Shown here: piece after piece, positions 1 to 6,563 of the stretch
Numbering within the stretch: the stretch's first letter is position 1
Layout: every line of letters begins with the position of its first letter
Origin: Rubrivirga sp.
GTDB lineage: Bacteria > Bacteroidota > Rhodothermia > Rhodothermales > Rubricoccaceae
Assembly (NCBI GenBank): GCA_012269805.1
Contig: JAAXJP010000214.1
Coordinates: 1-8,575 of the forward strand
DNA length: 8,575 bases
Direction: 5' to 3'
Notes under the pieces: generated by a model
The model's input: only the letters and a program-made list of their open reading frames with translations
Database searches by the model: none
Told to the model about the DNA's origin: nothing
Translations under genes and position numbers: made by a program

Positions 1-1620
1 CCCCCGAGCCGTCTCCCCAACGTCCCGCGCATCGTCGCGGCGTACTACACGCTCGCGCCCGACCCCGAGGACCCCGGCCAGCGCGTGAGCTTCGGGACGT
101 CCGGCCACCGCGGCCGCTCCGTCGACGGCGCGTTCAACGAGGCCCACGTGCTCGCCGTCAGCCAGGCGCTCGTGGAGCACCGCGCCGAGGCCGGCATCAC
201 CGGCCCGCTCTTCGTCGGGTTCGACACGCACGCGCTCTCGGAGGCTGCCTTCGGGACTGCCCTCGAGGTGTTCGCCGCGAACGGCGTCGAGACCGTCATC
301 CAGGACGGCCGTGGCTACACGCCGACGCCGGCCGTGTCGCACGCCATCCTCGCCTACAACCGCGGCCGGAGCGACGGGCTGGCCGACGGGGTCGTCATCA
401 CGCCGAGCCACAACCCGCCCGAGGACGGCGGCTTCAAGTACAACCCGCCGACGGGCGGCCCCGCCGGGGGCGACGTGACCGGCCCGGTCCAGCGACGCGC
501 GAACGAGATTCTGGAGGGCGAGCTCAAAGACGTTAAGCGGACGACGCTCGCCCGCGCCCTCGCCGCCGACACGACGCACGAGCGCGACCTCGTCGGGCCC
601 TACGTCGACGACCTCGGCGCCGTGCTCGACCTCGACGCGGTCCGCGCGGCCGGCGTCCGGATTGGCGTCGACCCGCTCGGTGGGGCGGGCGTCGGGTACT
701 GGGCGCCCATCGCCGAGCGGTACGGGCTCAGTCTCGAGGTCGTCAATGAGCGCGTCGACGCGGCCTTCGGGTTCATGCGCGTCGACCGCGACGGGAAGAT
801 CCGGATGGACTGCTCGTCGCCCCACGCGATGGCCGGGCTGGTCGAGCTGAAGGACCGGTTCGACGTCGCCGTCGGCAACGACCCCGACGCCGACCGGCAC
901 GGGATCGTGACGCCGAGCGTGGGCCTGATGAACCCGAACCACTACCTCGCCGTCGCGGTCGAGTACCTGTTCCAGAATCGCCCGGACTGGCCCGCCGAGG
1001 CGGCGGTCGGCAAGACGCTCGTGTCGTCGTCCATGATCGACCGGGTGGCGGGCTCGCTCGGCCGGCGGCTGGCGGAGGTGCCGGTCGGGTTCAAGTGGTT
1101 CGTGGACGGCCTCCTCTCCGGCGCGTACGGCTTCGGCGGCGAGGAGAGCGCCGGCGCCTCGTTCCTCCGGAAGGACGGGACGGTGTGGACGACCGACAAG
1201 GACGGGATCCTGCTCGCCCTCCTGGCGGCCGAGATCACGGCCGTCACCGGCGACGACCCGGGCGTGCGGTACCGCGCGCTCGAGGACCGCTTCGGGAGCC
1301 CCGTCTACGCCCGCATCGACGCGCCCGCCAGCCGCGAGCAGAAGGCCGTCCTGAAAGACCTCTCGCCCGACGCCGTCACCGCCGACACGCTCGCCGGCGA
1401 CGCCGTCACGGCGACGATGACGCGCGCGCCCGGCAACGACGCGCCGATCGGCGGGCTGAAGGTCCAGACCGAGGCCGGCTGGTTCGCCGCGCGGCCGTCG
1501 GGCACGGAGGACATCTACAAGATCTACGCGGAGAGCTTCCGCGGGGAGGACCACCTCGCGAGGCTCCAGGCCGAGGCCCAGGAGATCGTCGCCGACGCGT
1601 TCGCGAGCGCGGGCGTGTAG
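1..1620 (+). CDS. pgm: Phosphoglucomutase, alpha-D-glucose specific (5' end outside window)
   Basis: Interconverts glucose 1-phosphate and glucose 6-phosphate in the cytoplasm, linking glycolysis to glycogen and sugar-nucleotide synthesis. The frame is open from base 1. The 28 codons before the GTG at 85 already align with the N-terminal region of E. coli Pgm (a [16 protein letters not shown] stretch), so that GTG is not the start; about 11 residues are probably missing upstream. Motifs in order, by codon of the window: FGTSGHRG at about 30; the phosphoserine loop TPSHNPP with the catalytic Ser at 406-408; the Mg-binding DPDADRHG from 880; the sugar-binding loop GEESAGAS from 1138; and the phosphate-binding RPSGTED from 1492. 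The 539 visible residues plus the missing start fit the family length of about 546-550. Every expected active-site motif is present, so the enzyme should be functional. The stop is TAG at 1618-1620. Confidence 0.96.
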   Translation, partial: PPSRLPNVPRIVAAYYTLAPDPEDPGQRVSFGTSGHRGRSVDGAFNEAHVLAVSQALVEHRAEAGITGPLFVGFDTHALSEAAFGTALEVFAANGVETVIQDGRGYTPTPAVSHAILAYNRGRSDGLADGVVITPSHNPPEDGGFKYNPPTGGPAGGDVTGPVQRRANEILEGELKDVKRTTLARALAADTTHERDLVGPYVDDLGAVLDLDAVRAAGVRIGVDPLGGAGVGYWAPIAERYGLSLEVVNERVDAAFGFMRVDRDGKIRMDCSSPHAMAGLVELKDRFDVAVGNDPDADRHGIVTPSVGLMNPNHYLAVAVEYLFQNRPDWPAEAAVGKTLVSSSMIDRVAGSLGRRLAEVPVGFKWFVDGLLSGAYGFGGEESAGASFLRKDGTVWTTDKDGILLALLAAEITAVTGDDPGVRYRALEDRFGSPVYARIDAPASREQKAVLKDLSPDAVTADTLAGDAVTATMTRAPGNDAPIGGLKVQTEAGWFAARPSGTEDIYKIYAESFRGEDHLARLQAEAQEIVADAFASAGV

Positions 1621-1645
1621 AGCGAAAGGCGTGTGGGTGGTTGGG

Positions 1646-1707
1646 AGGAGGGAGTGTGTGAAGGACACGGCCGCACCGGGCCCGCTCTCCCACACCCTCA
1701 CCCTCCT
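1646..1707 (+). terminator. Imperfect hairpin downstream of pgm
   Basis: AGGAGGG at 1646-1652 pairs with CCCTCCT at 1701-1707, and GTGTG at 1656-1660 pairs with CACAC at 1691-1695, leaving a loop of about 30 nt. It starts 26 nt after the pgm stop, where a transcription terminator would be expected, but no U-tract follows. The left arm is strongly purine-rich and has several GG/GGG runs, so a G-quadruplex is an alternative structure. The terminator role is inference. Confidence 0.35.
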
Positions 1708-1710
1708 GCC

Positions 1711-1749
1711 GCCCCCCTCCGCCGCGGCGCCGCGGGGGGGGGGGGGGGG
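1711..1749. repeat. GC palindrome merging into a 16-G homopolymer
   Basis: A perfect 14-bp palindrome (CCGCGGCGCCGCGG, 1722-1735) runs directly into 16 consecutive G (1734-1749). A C-rich stretch at 1711-1720 can pair with part of the G-run, making a long GC hairpin. The G-tract ends 66 bp before the ATG of the lipoprotein gene at 1816. Possible roles are terminator stem, slippage-prone (phase-variable) promoter spacer or G-quadruplex. The exact G count may be a sequencing artefact. Confidence 0.6.
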
Positions 1750-1815
1750 CTCCGACCCCGACCAGAGGCGCTTTCGGCATCGGCCGTATCCTCCGGCCGG
1801 TCCGCCACCCCGCCG

Positions 1816-2802
1816 ATGCCCCGCCTTTCTGCTGCCGTCGCGCTCGCCGTCCTCGCCGGGTGCGCGGCGGCCCAACCGGCGCCCGGCCACGCCGACGCCT
1901 TCCACCGGCTGGTCCCGGACAGCGCCCAGGTCGTCGTCCTGGCCACCGGCTTCGCGTGGTCCGAGGGGCCGGTGTGGCGGCCGGCCGAGGGCGACCTCCT
2001 CTTTACCGACGTCCCCGGCAACACGGTCTACCGGTGGAGCGACCCCGACGGGCTGGAGGTCTTTCTCCGGCCGTCGGGCCTCGCGCTGGCGCCCGGGCGG
2101 GAGGCCAGCGTCGGCAGCAACGGGCTCGTGCTCGACGCCGAGGGCCGGCTGCTCCTCGCCGACCACGGCTCGCGCGCCGTCACGCGTCTCGACCCCCGCA
2201 CGTGGCTCCGCGAGCCGCTCGCGACCCACTACGACGGCCGCCGGTTCAACAGCCCCAACGACCTCGTGGTCCACTCGTCGGGCGCGGTCTTTTTTACCGA
2301 CCCGCCGTACGGCCTCGCGGGGCAGGACGAGGCGCCCGACAAGGAACTCCCGTTCAACGGCGTCTACCGCCTCGACGGGGGGGCGGTGACGCTCATCGAC
2401 GACGCGCTCACGCGGCCGAACGGCGTCGTCCTCTCGCCCGACGAGCGGACGCTCTACGTCGCCAACTCGGACCCCGACCGGGCGGTCTGGATGAGGTACC
2501 CCGTGGCCGCCGACGGCGCGGTGGGGGAGGGCGCGATGATGTTCGACGCGACCGAGTGGGTGCGCGAGGGGCGCCCCGGCCTCCCCGACGGGATGGCCGT
2601 CGACGCGACGGGCCACGTGTTCGCGACGGGCCCCGGCGGCGTGCTCGTGTTCGACCCCGCCGGCGACTACCTCGGGACGATCGCGACGGAGAAGGCGACG
2701 GCCAACGTGACGTTCGGCGACCCCGACGGCCGCGCGCTCTACCTCACGTCGAGCGACCAGCTCCTCCGCCTCCGCGTCGCCACGACCGGCCTCGGCTTTT
2801 GA
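1816..2802 (+). CDS. SMP-30/gluconolactonase-family lipoprotein
   Basis: A 328-residue beta-propeller enzyme of the SMP-30/gluconolactonase/LRE type, predicted to hydrolyse a sugar lactone such as gluconolactone to the sugar acid. The ATG at 1816 was chosen because it gives a classic lipoprotein signal: hydrophobic residues 4-14, then lipobox LAGC with the acylated Cys at residue 16. The protein is therefore probably membrane-anchored and faces the periplasm or cell surface. The upstream in-frame extension would read through the G-tract and is not used. Family motifs: SEGPVW with metal ligand Glu50; SPND with Asn148 near the substrate; VFFTDPPYGL at 159-167; PNGVVLSPDE with metal ligand Asn202; LPDGMAVD with metal ligand Asp258. 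A GntP-type permease follows 97 bp downstream on the same strand, which supports lactone/aldonate use. The true substrate is unknown, and lactonases of this family act on varied lactones. No Shine-Dalgarno sequence is visible. Confidence 0.9.
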   Translation: MPRLSAAVALAVLAGCAAAQPAPGHADAFHRLVPDSAQVVVLATGFAWSEGPVWRPAEGDLLFTDVPGNTVYRWSDPDGLEVFLRPSGLALAPGREASVGSNGLVLDAEGRLLLADHGSRAVTRLDPRTWLREPLATHYDGRRFNSPNDLVVHSSGAVFFTDPPYGLAGQDEAPDKELPFNGVYRLDGGAVTLIDDALTRPNGVVLSPDERTLYVANSDPDRAVWMRYPVAADGAVGEGAMMFDATEWVREGRPGLPDGMAVDATGHVFATGPGGVLVFDPAGDYLGTIATEKATANVTFGDPDGRALYLTSSDQLLRLRVATTGLGF

Positions 2803-2840
2803 TCGCGTCCGCTCCCGTCGCCCGTGACGTCCGGCCCGGT

Positions 2841-2860
2841 CCGCCTCGGCGCCGAGGTGG
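2841..2860. repeat. Intergenic GC hairpin of the GCCTCG family (copy a)
   Basis: CCGCCTCGGC at 2841-2850 is followed at once by GCCGAGGTGG at 2851-2860. Within it, 2844-2857 is a perfect palindrome, and one G:U pair continues the stem outward. It lies between the lactonase stop (2802) and the permease start (2900). It shares its core with the elements at 4248, 5518, 6533 and 7261. It may attenuate read-through or be a relic of a dispersed repeat. Confidence 0.55.
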
Positions 2861-2899
2861 GGGAGGTCGGACGCCTGAGACGCCACCTCGGACCGCCTC

Positions 2900-4243
2900 A
2901 TGCCCCCGCTCCTGATCTTGGCCGCCGGCATGGCGACGGTGCTCGGGCTGATCGTCGCCGCGCGCGTCCACGCGTTCCTCGCGCTGCTGGCGGCGGCGCT
3001 CGTCGTGAGCCTCCTGGCGGGCGGCGCGACCGGCGAGGCCGTCGCCCGCGTGGCCGAGGCGTTCGGGGCGACGGCCGCGAGCGTCGGCATCGTGATCGCG
3101 TTCGCCGCCGTCATCGGCAAGGCCATGACCGACAGCGGCGCGGCCGACCGGATCGTCCGCGCGTTCACCGGGGAGGGCGGCGACCGCGTGGCGCCGGCGC
3201 TCGCCGGGAGCGGCGCGGTCCTCTCGATCCCGGTCTTTTTCGACACCGTCTTTTACCTGCTCGTCCCGCTCGCGCGGTCGGCCGCGCGGGCGACGGGGCG
3301 GCGGTACCTCCGGTATCTCCTGGCCGTCGCCGGCGGCGCCGTCGTGACGCACGCGCTCGTCCCCCCGACGCCCGGTCCGTTCGTGACGGCCGCCGAGCTC
3401 GGCGTCGACCTCGGGACGATGATGCTCGTGGGCCTCGTGATCGCCGTCCCGTGCACGGCCACGGTGCTCCTCTTCGCGAAGTGGGCCGACGCCCGGATGC
3501 CCTTGAAGCTGCCGGACCCCGACGACCCGGACGCCGCGGGCGTGCCCGAGGCCGAGGCGCCGCCGGCCGTCCTCCCCGGCCTCGGCGCGTCGCTGGCGCC
3601 GATCGTCCTGCCCGTCGTCCTCATCACGGCCGCGACGGTCGCGAACGCGCTCGGCCGCCCGGCCGCCTTGCTCGACGCGCTCGGCAACCCGATCCTCGCG
3701 CTCGGGCTGGCGACCGTCGCCGCGCTCGTGGTCTACGTCCGCCAGCGGCGGCCGGGTCGCGACGCCGTGGCCGCGGCGGTCGAGGAGGCCCTGATGTCGG
3801 CCGGCGTCATCATCCTCATCACGGCGGCCGGCGGGGCGTTCGGGGCGATGCTCCGCGAGGCGGGCGTCGGCGACGTGCTCGCGGCCCTCGCGGGCGGCGG
3901 GGCCGGCGGGTTCGCGCTCCTGCTCCTCGCCTTCGGCACGGCCAGCCTGCTCAAGATCGCGCAGGGCTCGTCGACGGTGGCCATGATCACGACGGTCGGC
4001 CTCGTCGGCGCGGCCGTGGCCGGCGCGGACCTCCCGTTCCACCCGGTCTACCTCGCGACGGCCATCGCGTCGGGCTCGCTCGTCGGCTCGTGGATGAACG
4101 ACTCGGGCTTCTGGATCTTCGCCAAGATGGGCGGCCTCTCCGAAGTCGAGACGCTCCGGACGTGGACGCCGCTCCTCGCCGTCGTCGGGCTCGTGGCGTT
4201 CGCGACGACGCTCCTCCTCGCGGTCGCCGTCCCGCTGGTCTGA
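2900..4243 (+). CDS. GntP-family permease (gluconate:H+ symporter-like)
   Basis: A 447-residue inner-membrane protein, usual in length for GntP-family symporters, which import gluconate or related organic acids with protons. It is strongly hydrophobic throughout, with about 12 membrane segments, the first two at residues 3-20 and 24-42. A soluble loop rich in Pro, Asp and Glu at residues 204-222 lies in the middle. Family signatures: VIGKAMTDSGAADRIV (71-86), IPVFFDTVFYLLVPL (110-124), HALVPPTPGP (151-160), AQGSSTVAMITT (354-365) and MNDSGFWIF (399-407). The VFFDTVFYLL form of the third motif differs from E. coli GntT, so the exact substrate may be another sugar acid or carboxylate. The gene lies 97 bp after a secreted lactonase-like lipoprotein, and the two may be co-transcribed. 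No Shine-Dalgarno sequence is visible before the ATG. No gluconate kinase is present in the window. Confidence 0.92.
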   Translation: MPPLLILAAGMATVLGLIVAARVHAFLALLAAALVVSLLAGGATGEAVARVAEAFGATAASVGIVIAFAAVIGKAMTDSGAADRIVRAFTGEGGDRVAPALAGSGAVLSIPVFFDTVFYLLVPLARSAARATGRRYLRYLLAVAGGAVVTHALVPPTPGPFVTAAELGVDLGTMMLVGLVIAVPCTATVLLFAKWADARMPLKLPDPDDPDAAGVPEAEAPPAVLPGLGASLAPIVLPVVLITAATVANALGRPAALLDALGNPILALGLATVAALVVYVRQRRPGRDAVAAAVEEALMSAGVIILITAAGGAFGAMLREAGVGDVLAALAGGGAGGFALLLLAFGTASLLKIAQGSSTVAMITTVGLVGAAVAGADLPFHPVYLATAIASGSLVGSWMNDSGFWIFAKMGGLSEVETLRTWTPLLAVVGLVAFATTLLLAVAVPLV

Positions 4244-4247
4244 CCCC

Positions 4248-4280
4248 GCCCGCCTCGGCGACGCGCCGGCCGAGGCGGGC
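4248..4280. terminator. Perfect 12-bp-stem hairpin between convergent genes (copy b)
   Basis: GCCCGCCTCGGC (4248-4259) and GCCGAGGCGGGC (4269-4280) form a perfect 12-bp stem with a 9-nt loop. The hairpin fills nearly all of the 37-bp gap between the permease stop (4243) and the DUF2237 stop (4281), so it could act as a bidirectional terminator. There is no T-tract on either side, so it would not be a canonical intrinsic terminator. It is the cleanest copy of the GCCTCG element family in the window. Confidence 0.65.
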
Positions 4281-4652
4281 CTAGCCGGCCTGATGCTCGC
4301 GGAGCTCGCCGAGCGAGACCACGTCGAGCGCCCGCGCGTGCGTCGCCTCCAGCACGACGGGCGGCGCGACGCCGGCCTCCCGGGCCTCCTTCCACCGGCT
4401 CACGCAGAGGCACCACCGGTCGCCAGGCGCGAGGCCCGGGAAACGGAGCTCGGGCCGCGGCGTCGAGAGGTCGTTGCCGCGGGCCCGGGTGAAGGCGAGA
4501 AAGTCCTCCGTCATCACGGCGCAGACGACGTGCGTGCCGAGGTCGTCGGGGCCGGTCTCGCAGGCGCCGGTCCGGTAGAAGCCGGTGAGGGGGGCGCGGC
4601 TGCAGGGCTGGAGCTCCTCGCCGAGGACGTTCGTGGTCGGGACGACTTGCAT
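4281..4652 (-). CDS. DUF2237 family protein
   Basis: A small cytoplasmic protein of 123 residues that matches DUF2237 (PF09996) along its whole length. Recognisable stretches: NVLGEELQPCS near the N-terminus, PLTGFYRTGACETGPDDLGTH, VVCAVMTEDFLAF, GNDLSTPRPELRFPGL, GDRWCLCVSRW and GVAPPVVLEATH. Five Cys residues lie at conserved family positions, but no biochemical function is established. I chose the ATG at 4650-4652 because the family homology begins there. A longer frame up to 4850 would overlap the start of the divergent gene and adds low-complexity Pro/Arg sequence. The gene is transcribed divergently from the acidic DUF5872-like gene across 139 bp and converges on the permease gene. No Shine-Dalgarno sequence is visible. 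Confidence 0.9.
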   Translation of the reverse strand: MQVVPTTNVLGEELQPCSRAPLTGFYRTGACETGPDDLGTHVVCAVMTEDFLAFTRARGNDLSTPRPELRFPGLAPGDRWCLCVSRWKEAREAGVAPPVVLEATHARALDVVSLGELREHQAG

Positions 4653-4726
4653 GGGATCCGGTTCGGGGCGGGGCGGGGACCAACGGGCGCGGGTCACGGG
4701 CGGGTCCTCCGGAAGCGCCTGAACGC

Positions 4727-4759
4727 GCCGGCCGGCCGGAACGGGGCCGGCCGGCCGGC
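4727..4759. repeat. 13-bp perfect inverted repeat of CCGG units in a divergent promoter region
   Basis: GCCGGCCGGCCGG (4727-4739) and CCGGCCGGCCGGC (4747-4759) form a perfect 13-bp stem with a 7-nt loop. It lies in the 139-bp gap between the divergently read DUF2237 gene and the acidic gene at 4792, ending 32 bp before that ATG. Sitting upstream of both genes, it is not a terminator for either. It could be an operator, a 5'-UTR structure, or a simple tetranucleotide expansion. Confidence 0.5.
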
Positions 4760-4791
4760 CCGTTCGCGTGGTCCACCGCCCCCGCGCCCCC

Positions 4792-5505
4792 ATGGCCGCG
4801 AAGACCATCGACGACTGGCTCGACGAGACCACCATCGACGCGTCGGACATCCCGGACGACTACCCCGACGACTACACCGCCCCCGAGCTCCGCTGGCAAC
4901 TCAAGGAGGCCATCCAGGCGTCCGGCAAGGGCGGCGACGAGGGCGAGTGGTCGGCCCGGAAGGCGCAGCTCCTCACGCAGGAGTACGAACGGCGCGGCGG
5001 CGGCTACACGGGCGAGAAGTCCGACAAGCAGAAGAGCCTCGAGGAGTGGACCGACCAGGACTGGCAGACCTCGAGCGGCTCGGCCGACGCGGCCTCGGGC
5101 GGCCACATGGACCGCTACCTCCCGCGCGACGCCTGGGCGCTCCTCACCGAAGAGGCCCGCGAGGAGGCCGAGCAGACCAAAGAGGACGCCGACGACGACG
5201 GCCGCCAGTTCGCCGACTGGCCCGAGGCCGTCCGCCGCGTCATGACCGAGCTCGGCTACGCCGACGGCGACGAGGGCCTCACCAAGGAGATGCTGTACGA
5301 CCGTGCCCAGGAGCTGGGCGTCGAGGGCCGCTCCGACATGACGAAGGACGAACTGAGAAAGGCCATCCTCGGGGCGTACCGCGACGAGCACGGCGAGCCC
5401 ACCAAGGACGAGCTGATGGAGCGGGCCCGCGCGCTCGACATCGACGGGCGGAGCGACATGGCCAAGAGCGAGCTCCAGGACGCCGTCGACGACGCCACGG
5501 ACTGA
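4792..5505 (+). CDS. Acidic protein with DUF5872-like region and two Rho-N/SAP-like repeats
   Basis: A 237-residue, very acidic soluble protein with no signal peptide or membrane segment. The N-terminal part (residues 1-75) is rich in Asp and contains WSARKAQLLTQEYERRGGGY. Residues 76-145 (KSDKQKSLEEWTDQDWQT, then RYLPRDAWALLTEE) resemble DUF5872, which often carries the RYLPKxAW motif. The C-terminus has two copies, 40 residues apart, of a roughly 29-residue helix-loop-helix unit (164-192 and 204-232), each with TKxxLxxRAxxL and GRSDMxKxEL. This resembles the N-terminal domain of Rho termination factor and related SAP-like nucleic-acid-binding units. A nucleic-acid-associated or stress-related role is inference; no function is established. 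The ATG at 4792 was preferred over the in-frame GTG at 4768. A dispersed repeat follows its stop, and the DUF429-like gene begins 67 bp downstream. Confidence 0.82.
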   Translation: MAAKTIDDWLDETTIDASDIPDDYPDDYTAPELRWQLKEAIQASGKGGDEGEWSARKAQLLTQEYERRGGGYTGEKSDKQKSLEEWTDQDWQTSSGSADAASGGHMDRYLPRDAWALLTEEAREEAEQTKEDADDDGRQFADWPEAVRRVMTELGYADGDEGLTKEMLYDRAQELGVEGRSDMTKDELRKAILGAYRDEHGEPTKDELMERARALDIDGRSDMAKSELQDAVDDATD

Positions 5506-5517
5506 CCCGTCGCACCT

Positions 5518-5554
5518 GACTGCGTCGACCGGTCGGCTCGGCGTCGAGGCGGGC
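5518..5554. repeat. 37-bp dispersed intergenic repeat (copy c)
   Basis: This matches 7275-7311 at 33 of 37 positions with no gap, on the same strand. The outer 13 bp (GACTGCGTCGACC) and outer 12 bp (GTCGAGGCGGGC) are identical, and all four differences lie in the middle. It contains the palindrome CGACCGGTCG (5525-5534). It lies 12 bp after the stop of the acidic gene and 18 bp before the start of the next gene. The left arm of the inverted repeat seen in the other copy has decayed here. Confidence 0.7.
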
Positions 5555-5561
5555 AGAGGCG

Positions 5562-5567
5562 TACTCT
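5562..5567 (+). promoter_or_regulatory. Possible -10 box of a leaderless transcript
   Basis: TACTCT fits TANNNT and ends 5 bp before the ATG at 5573, the spacing expected if transcription starts at the ATG itself. There is no Shine-Dalgarno sequence at the usual distance and no clear -35 box. A single hexamer is weak evidence. Confidence 0.2.
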
Positions 5568-5572
5568 CCGCC

Positions 5573-6526
5573 ATGCCCGACCGCCCCGCCGTCCTCGTCC
5601 ACGCCGACTGGAGCACGGCCGCCCGCAAGCGCACGATGGCGGTCGCCCGCTGGGACGACGGCGTCTACCGCGCCGAGGCGCCGGAGCCCGTCGGCGATCT
5701 CGGCACGTTCTGGGACCGGGTCCACGCGTGGGCTGACGGGGGCGGCGCGCTCGTCGGGTTCGACGTCCCGATCGGGCTGCCGGCAGCCTACGCGCGCGCG
5801 GCCGGCATCGACGACTTCGGCGACGCGCTGCCCGCCTTCGGCCGCGGCGAGTGGGCCGCGTTCTACGACCTCGCCACGGCGCCCGACGAGATCTCTCCAC
5901 GACGCCCGTTCTATCCCGGCGGCACGGGAACGGGCGCGAAGCGGACCGACCTCACGGACGCGCTCGGCGTGGCCTCCTTCGGTGCGCTGCTCCGCCGCTG
6001 CGAGCGGCCGACGGCGACGCGCGGGGCGGCCTCGCCGGTGTTCTGGACCGTCGGCGGGCAGCAGGTCGGGCGGGCGGCCAACACCGGCTGGCGGGACCTG
6101 CTCGCGCCCGCCCTCCGCCACGACCCCAGTGCCCTCGCGCTCTGGCCCTTCGACGGGGATCTGGCGGACCTCCTCGCGGGCGACGTGCCGGTCGTCGCCG
6201 AGACGTACCCGGCCGAGGCTGGGCTCCACCTCGGGTTGTCCGTGCCTGGCCGCGGGTGGAGCAAGCGCCGGCAGGACGGCCGCCGCGCCCAGGCGCCGGC
6301 GCTGCTCGCGTGGGCCGTCCGCCGCCACGTCGTGCTGGCGGACGCCCTGGCCGATCAGATCGCCGGCGGCTTCGGCGCGGCGGCGACGGGCGAGGACGCC
6401 TTCGACGCGGCCGTGGGCCTGTTCGGCATAGTCGAGGTCGCGCTCGGCCACCGCCCGCCGGGCGCCCCGGACGACGCCGAGGTCCGCGACGTCGAGGGCT
6501 GGATCCTCGGGCAGGCGCCGGACTGA
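5573..6526 (+). CDS. DUF429-like protein with RNase H-like fold
   Basis: A 317-residue cytoplasmic protein of unknown function that I read as a DUF429-like RNase H-fold protein. Supporting features: an N-terminal beta-strand ending in Asp12 (VLVHADWS); GFDVPIGLP with Asp64; VVAETYPAEA with Glu210, matching the VIEVYP-type motif of the family; a basic stretch SKRRQDGR (230-237); and DAFDAAVG with Asp275/Asp278 near the C-terminus. Together these would give the acidic cluster of an RNase H-like site (Asp12, Asp64, Glu210, Asp278). At about 317 residues it is longer than typical DUF429 proteins (about 220-260); the extra length is in the middle (about 85-180). Nuclease activity is not established for the family. 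The ATG at 5573 is the first good start, 18 bp after a dispersed repeat. It converges on tpm across 37 bp. Confidence 0.8.
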   Translation: MPDRPAVLVHADWSTAARKRTMAVARWDDGVYRAEAPEPVGDLGTFWDRVHAWADGGGALVGFDVPIGLPAAYARAAGIDDFGDALPAFGRGEWAAFYDLATAPDEISPRRPFYPGGTGTGAKRTDLTDALGVASFGALLRRCERPTATRGAASPVFWTVGGQQVGRAANTGWRDLLAPALRHDPSALALWPFDGDLADLLAGDVPVVAETYPAEAGLHLGLSVPGRGWSKRRQDGRRAQAPALLAWAVRRHVVLADALADQIAGGFGAAATGEDAFDAAVGLFGIVEVALGHRPPGAPDDAEVRDVEGWILGQAPD

Positions 6527-6532
6527 CTCCGC

Positions 6533-6552
6533 CCGCCTCGGGGCCGAGGCGG
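6533..6552. terminator. Compact hairpin between convergent genes (copy d)
   Basis: CCGCCTCG (6533-6540) pairs with CGAGGCGG (6545-6552) around a 4-nt loop, with further partial pairing outside a single mismatch. It lies inside the 37-bp gap between the DUF429-like stop (6526) and the tpm stop (6564). It shares the GCCCGCCTCG core with copy b. It could serve both genes as a terminator, although no T-tract follows on either strand. Confidence 0.6.
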
Positions 6553-6563
6553 ACGGGGCCAGG

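Noticed and set aside
85..87. GTG at 85 as the start of pgm
   Set aside because: The 28 codons before it align with the N-terminus of E. coli Pgm, so the start lies before the window.
1633..1815. In-frame upstream extension of the lactonase lipoprotein
   Set aside because: It would translate the 16-G tract and a Pro/Arg-rich stretch and bury the lipobox signal peptide inside the protein. The ATG at 1816 gives a perfect lipoprotein N-terminus.
2803..2899. Riboswitch or promoter between lactonase and permease
   Set aside because: Apart from the GCCTCG hairpin, no aptamer-like structure, -10/-35 boxes or operator could be supported.
2744..4042. Long leftward open frame antisense to the permease gene
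   Set aside because: It reads low-complexity Arg/Glu/Asp/Gly sequence typical of antisense frames in GC-rich DNA, while the rightward frame has clear GntP-family motifs.
4653..4850. Longer DUF2237 protein starting at 4850
   Set aside because: It would overlap the divergent acidic gene by 59 bp, and the added residues show no similarity to the family.
4048..5634. Leftward open frame of over 500 codons across several genes
   Set aside because: It overlaps four genes with recognisable products and shows no family motif; it is a composition-driven shadow frame.
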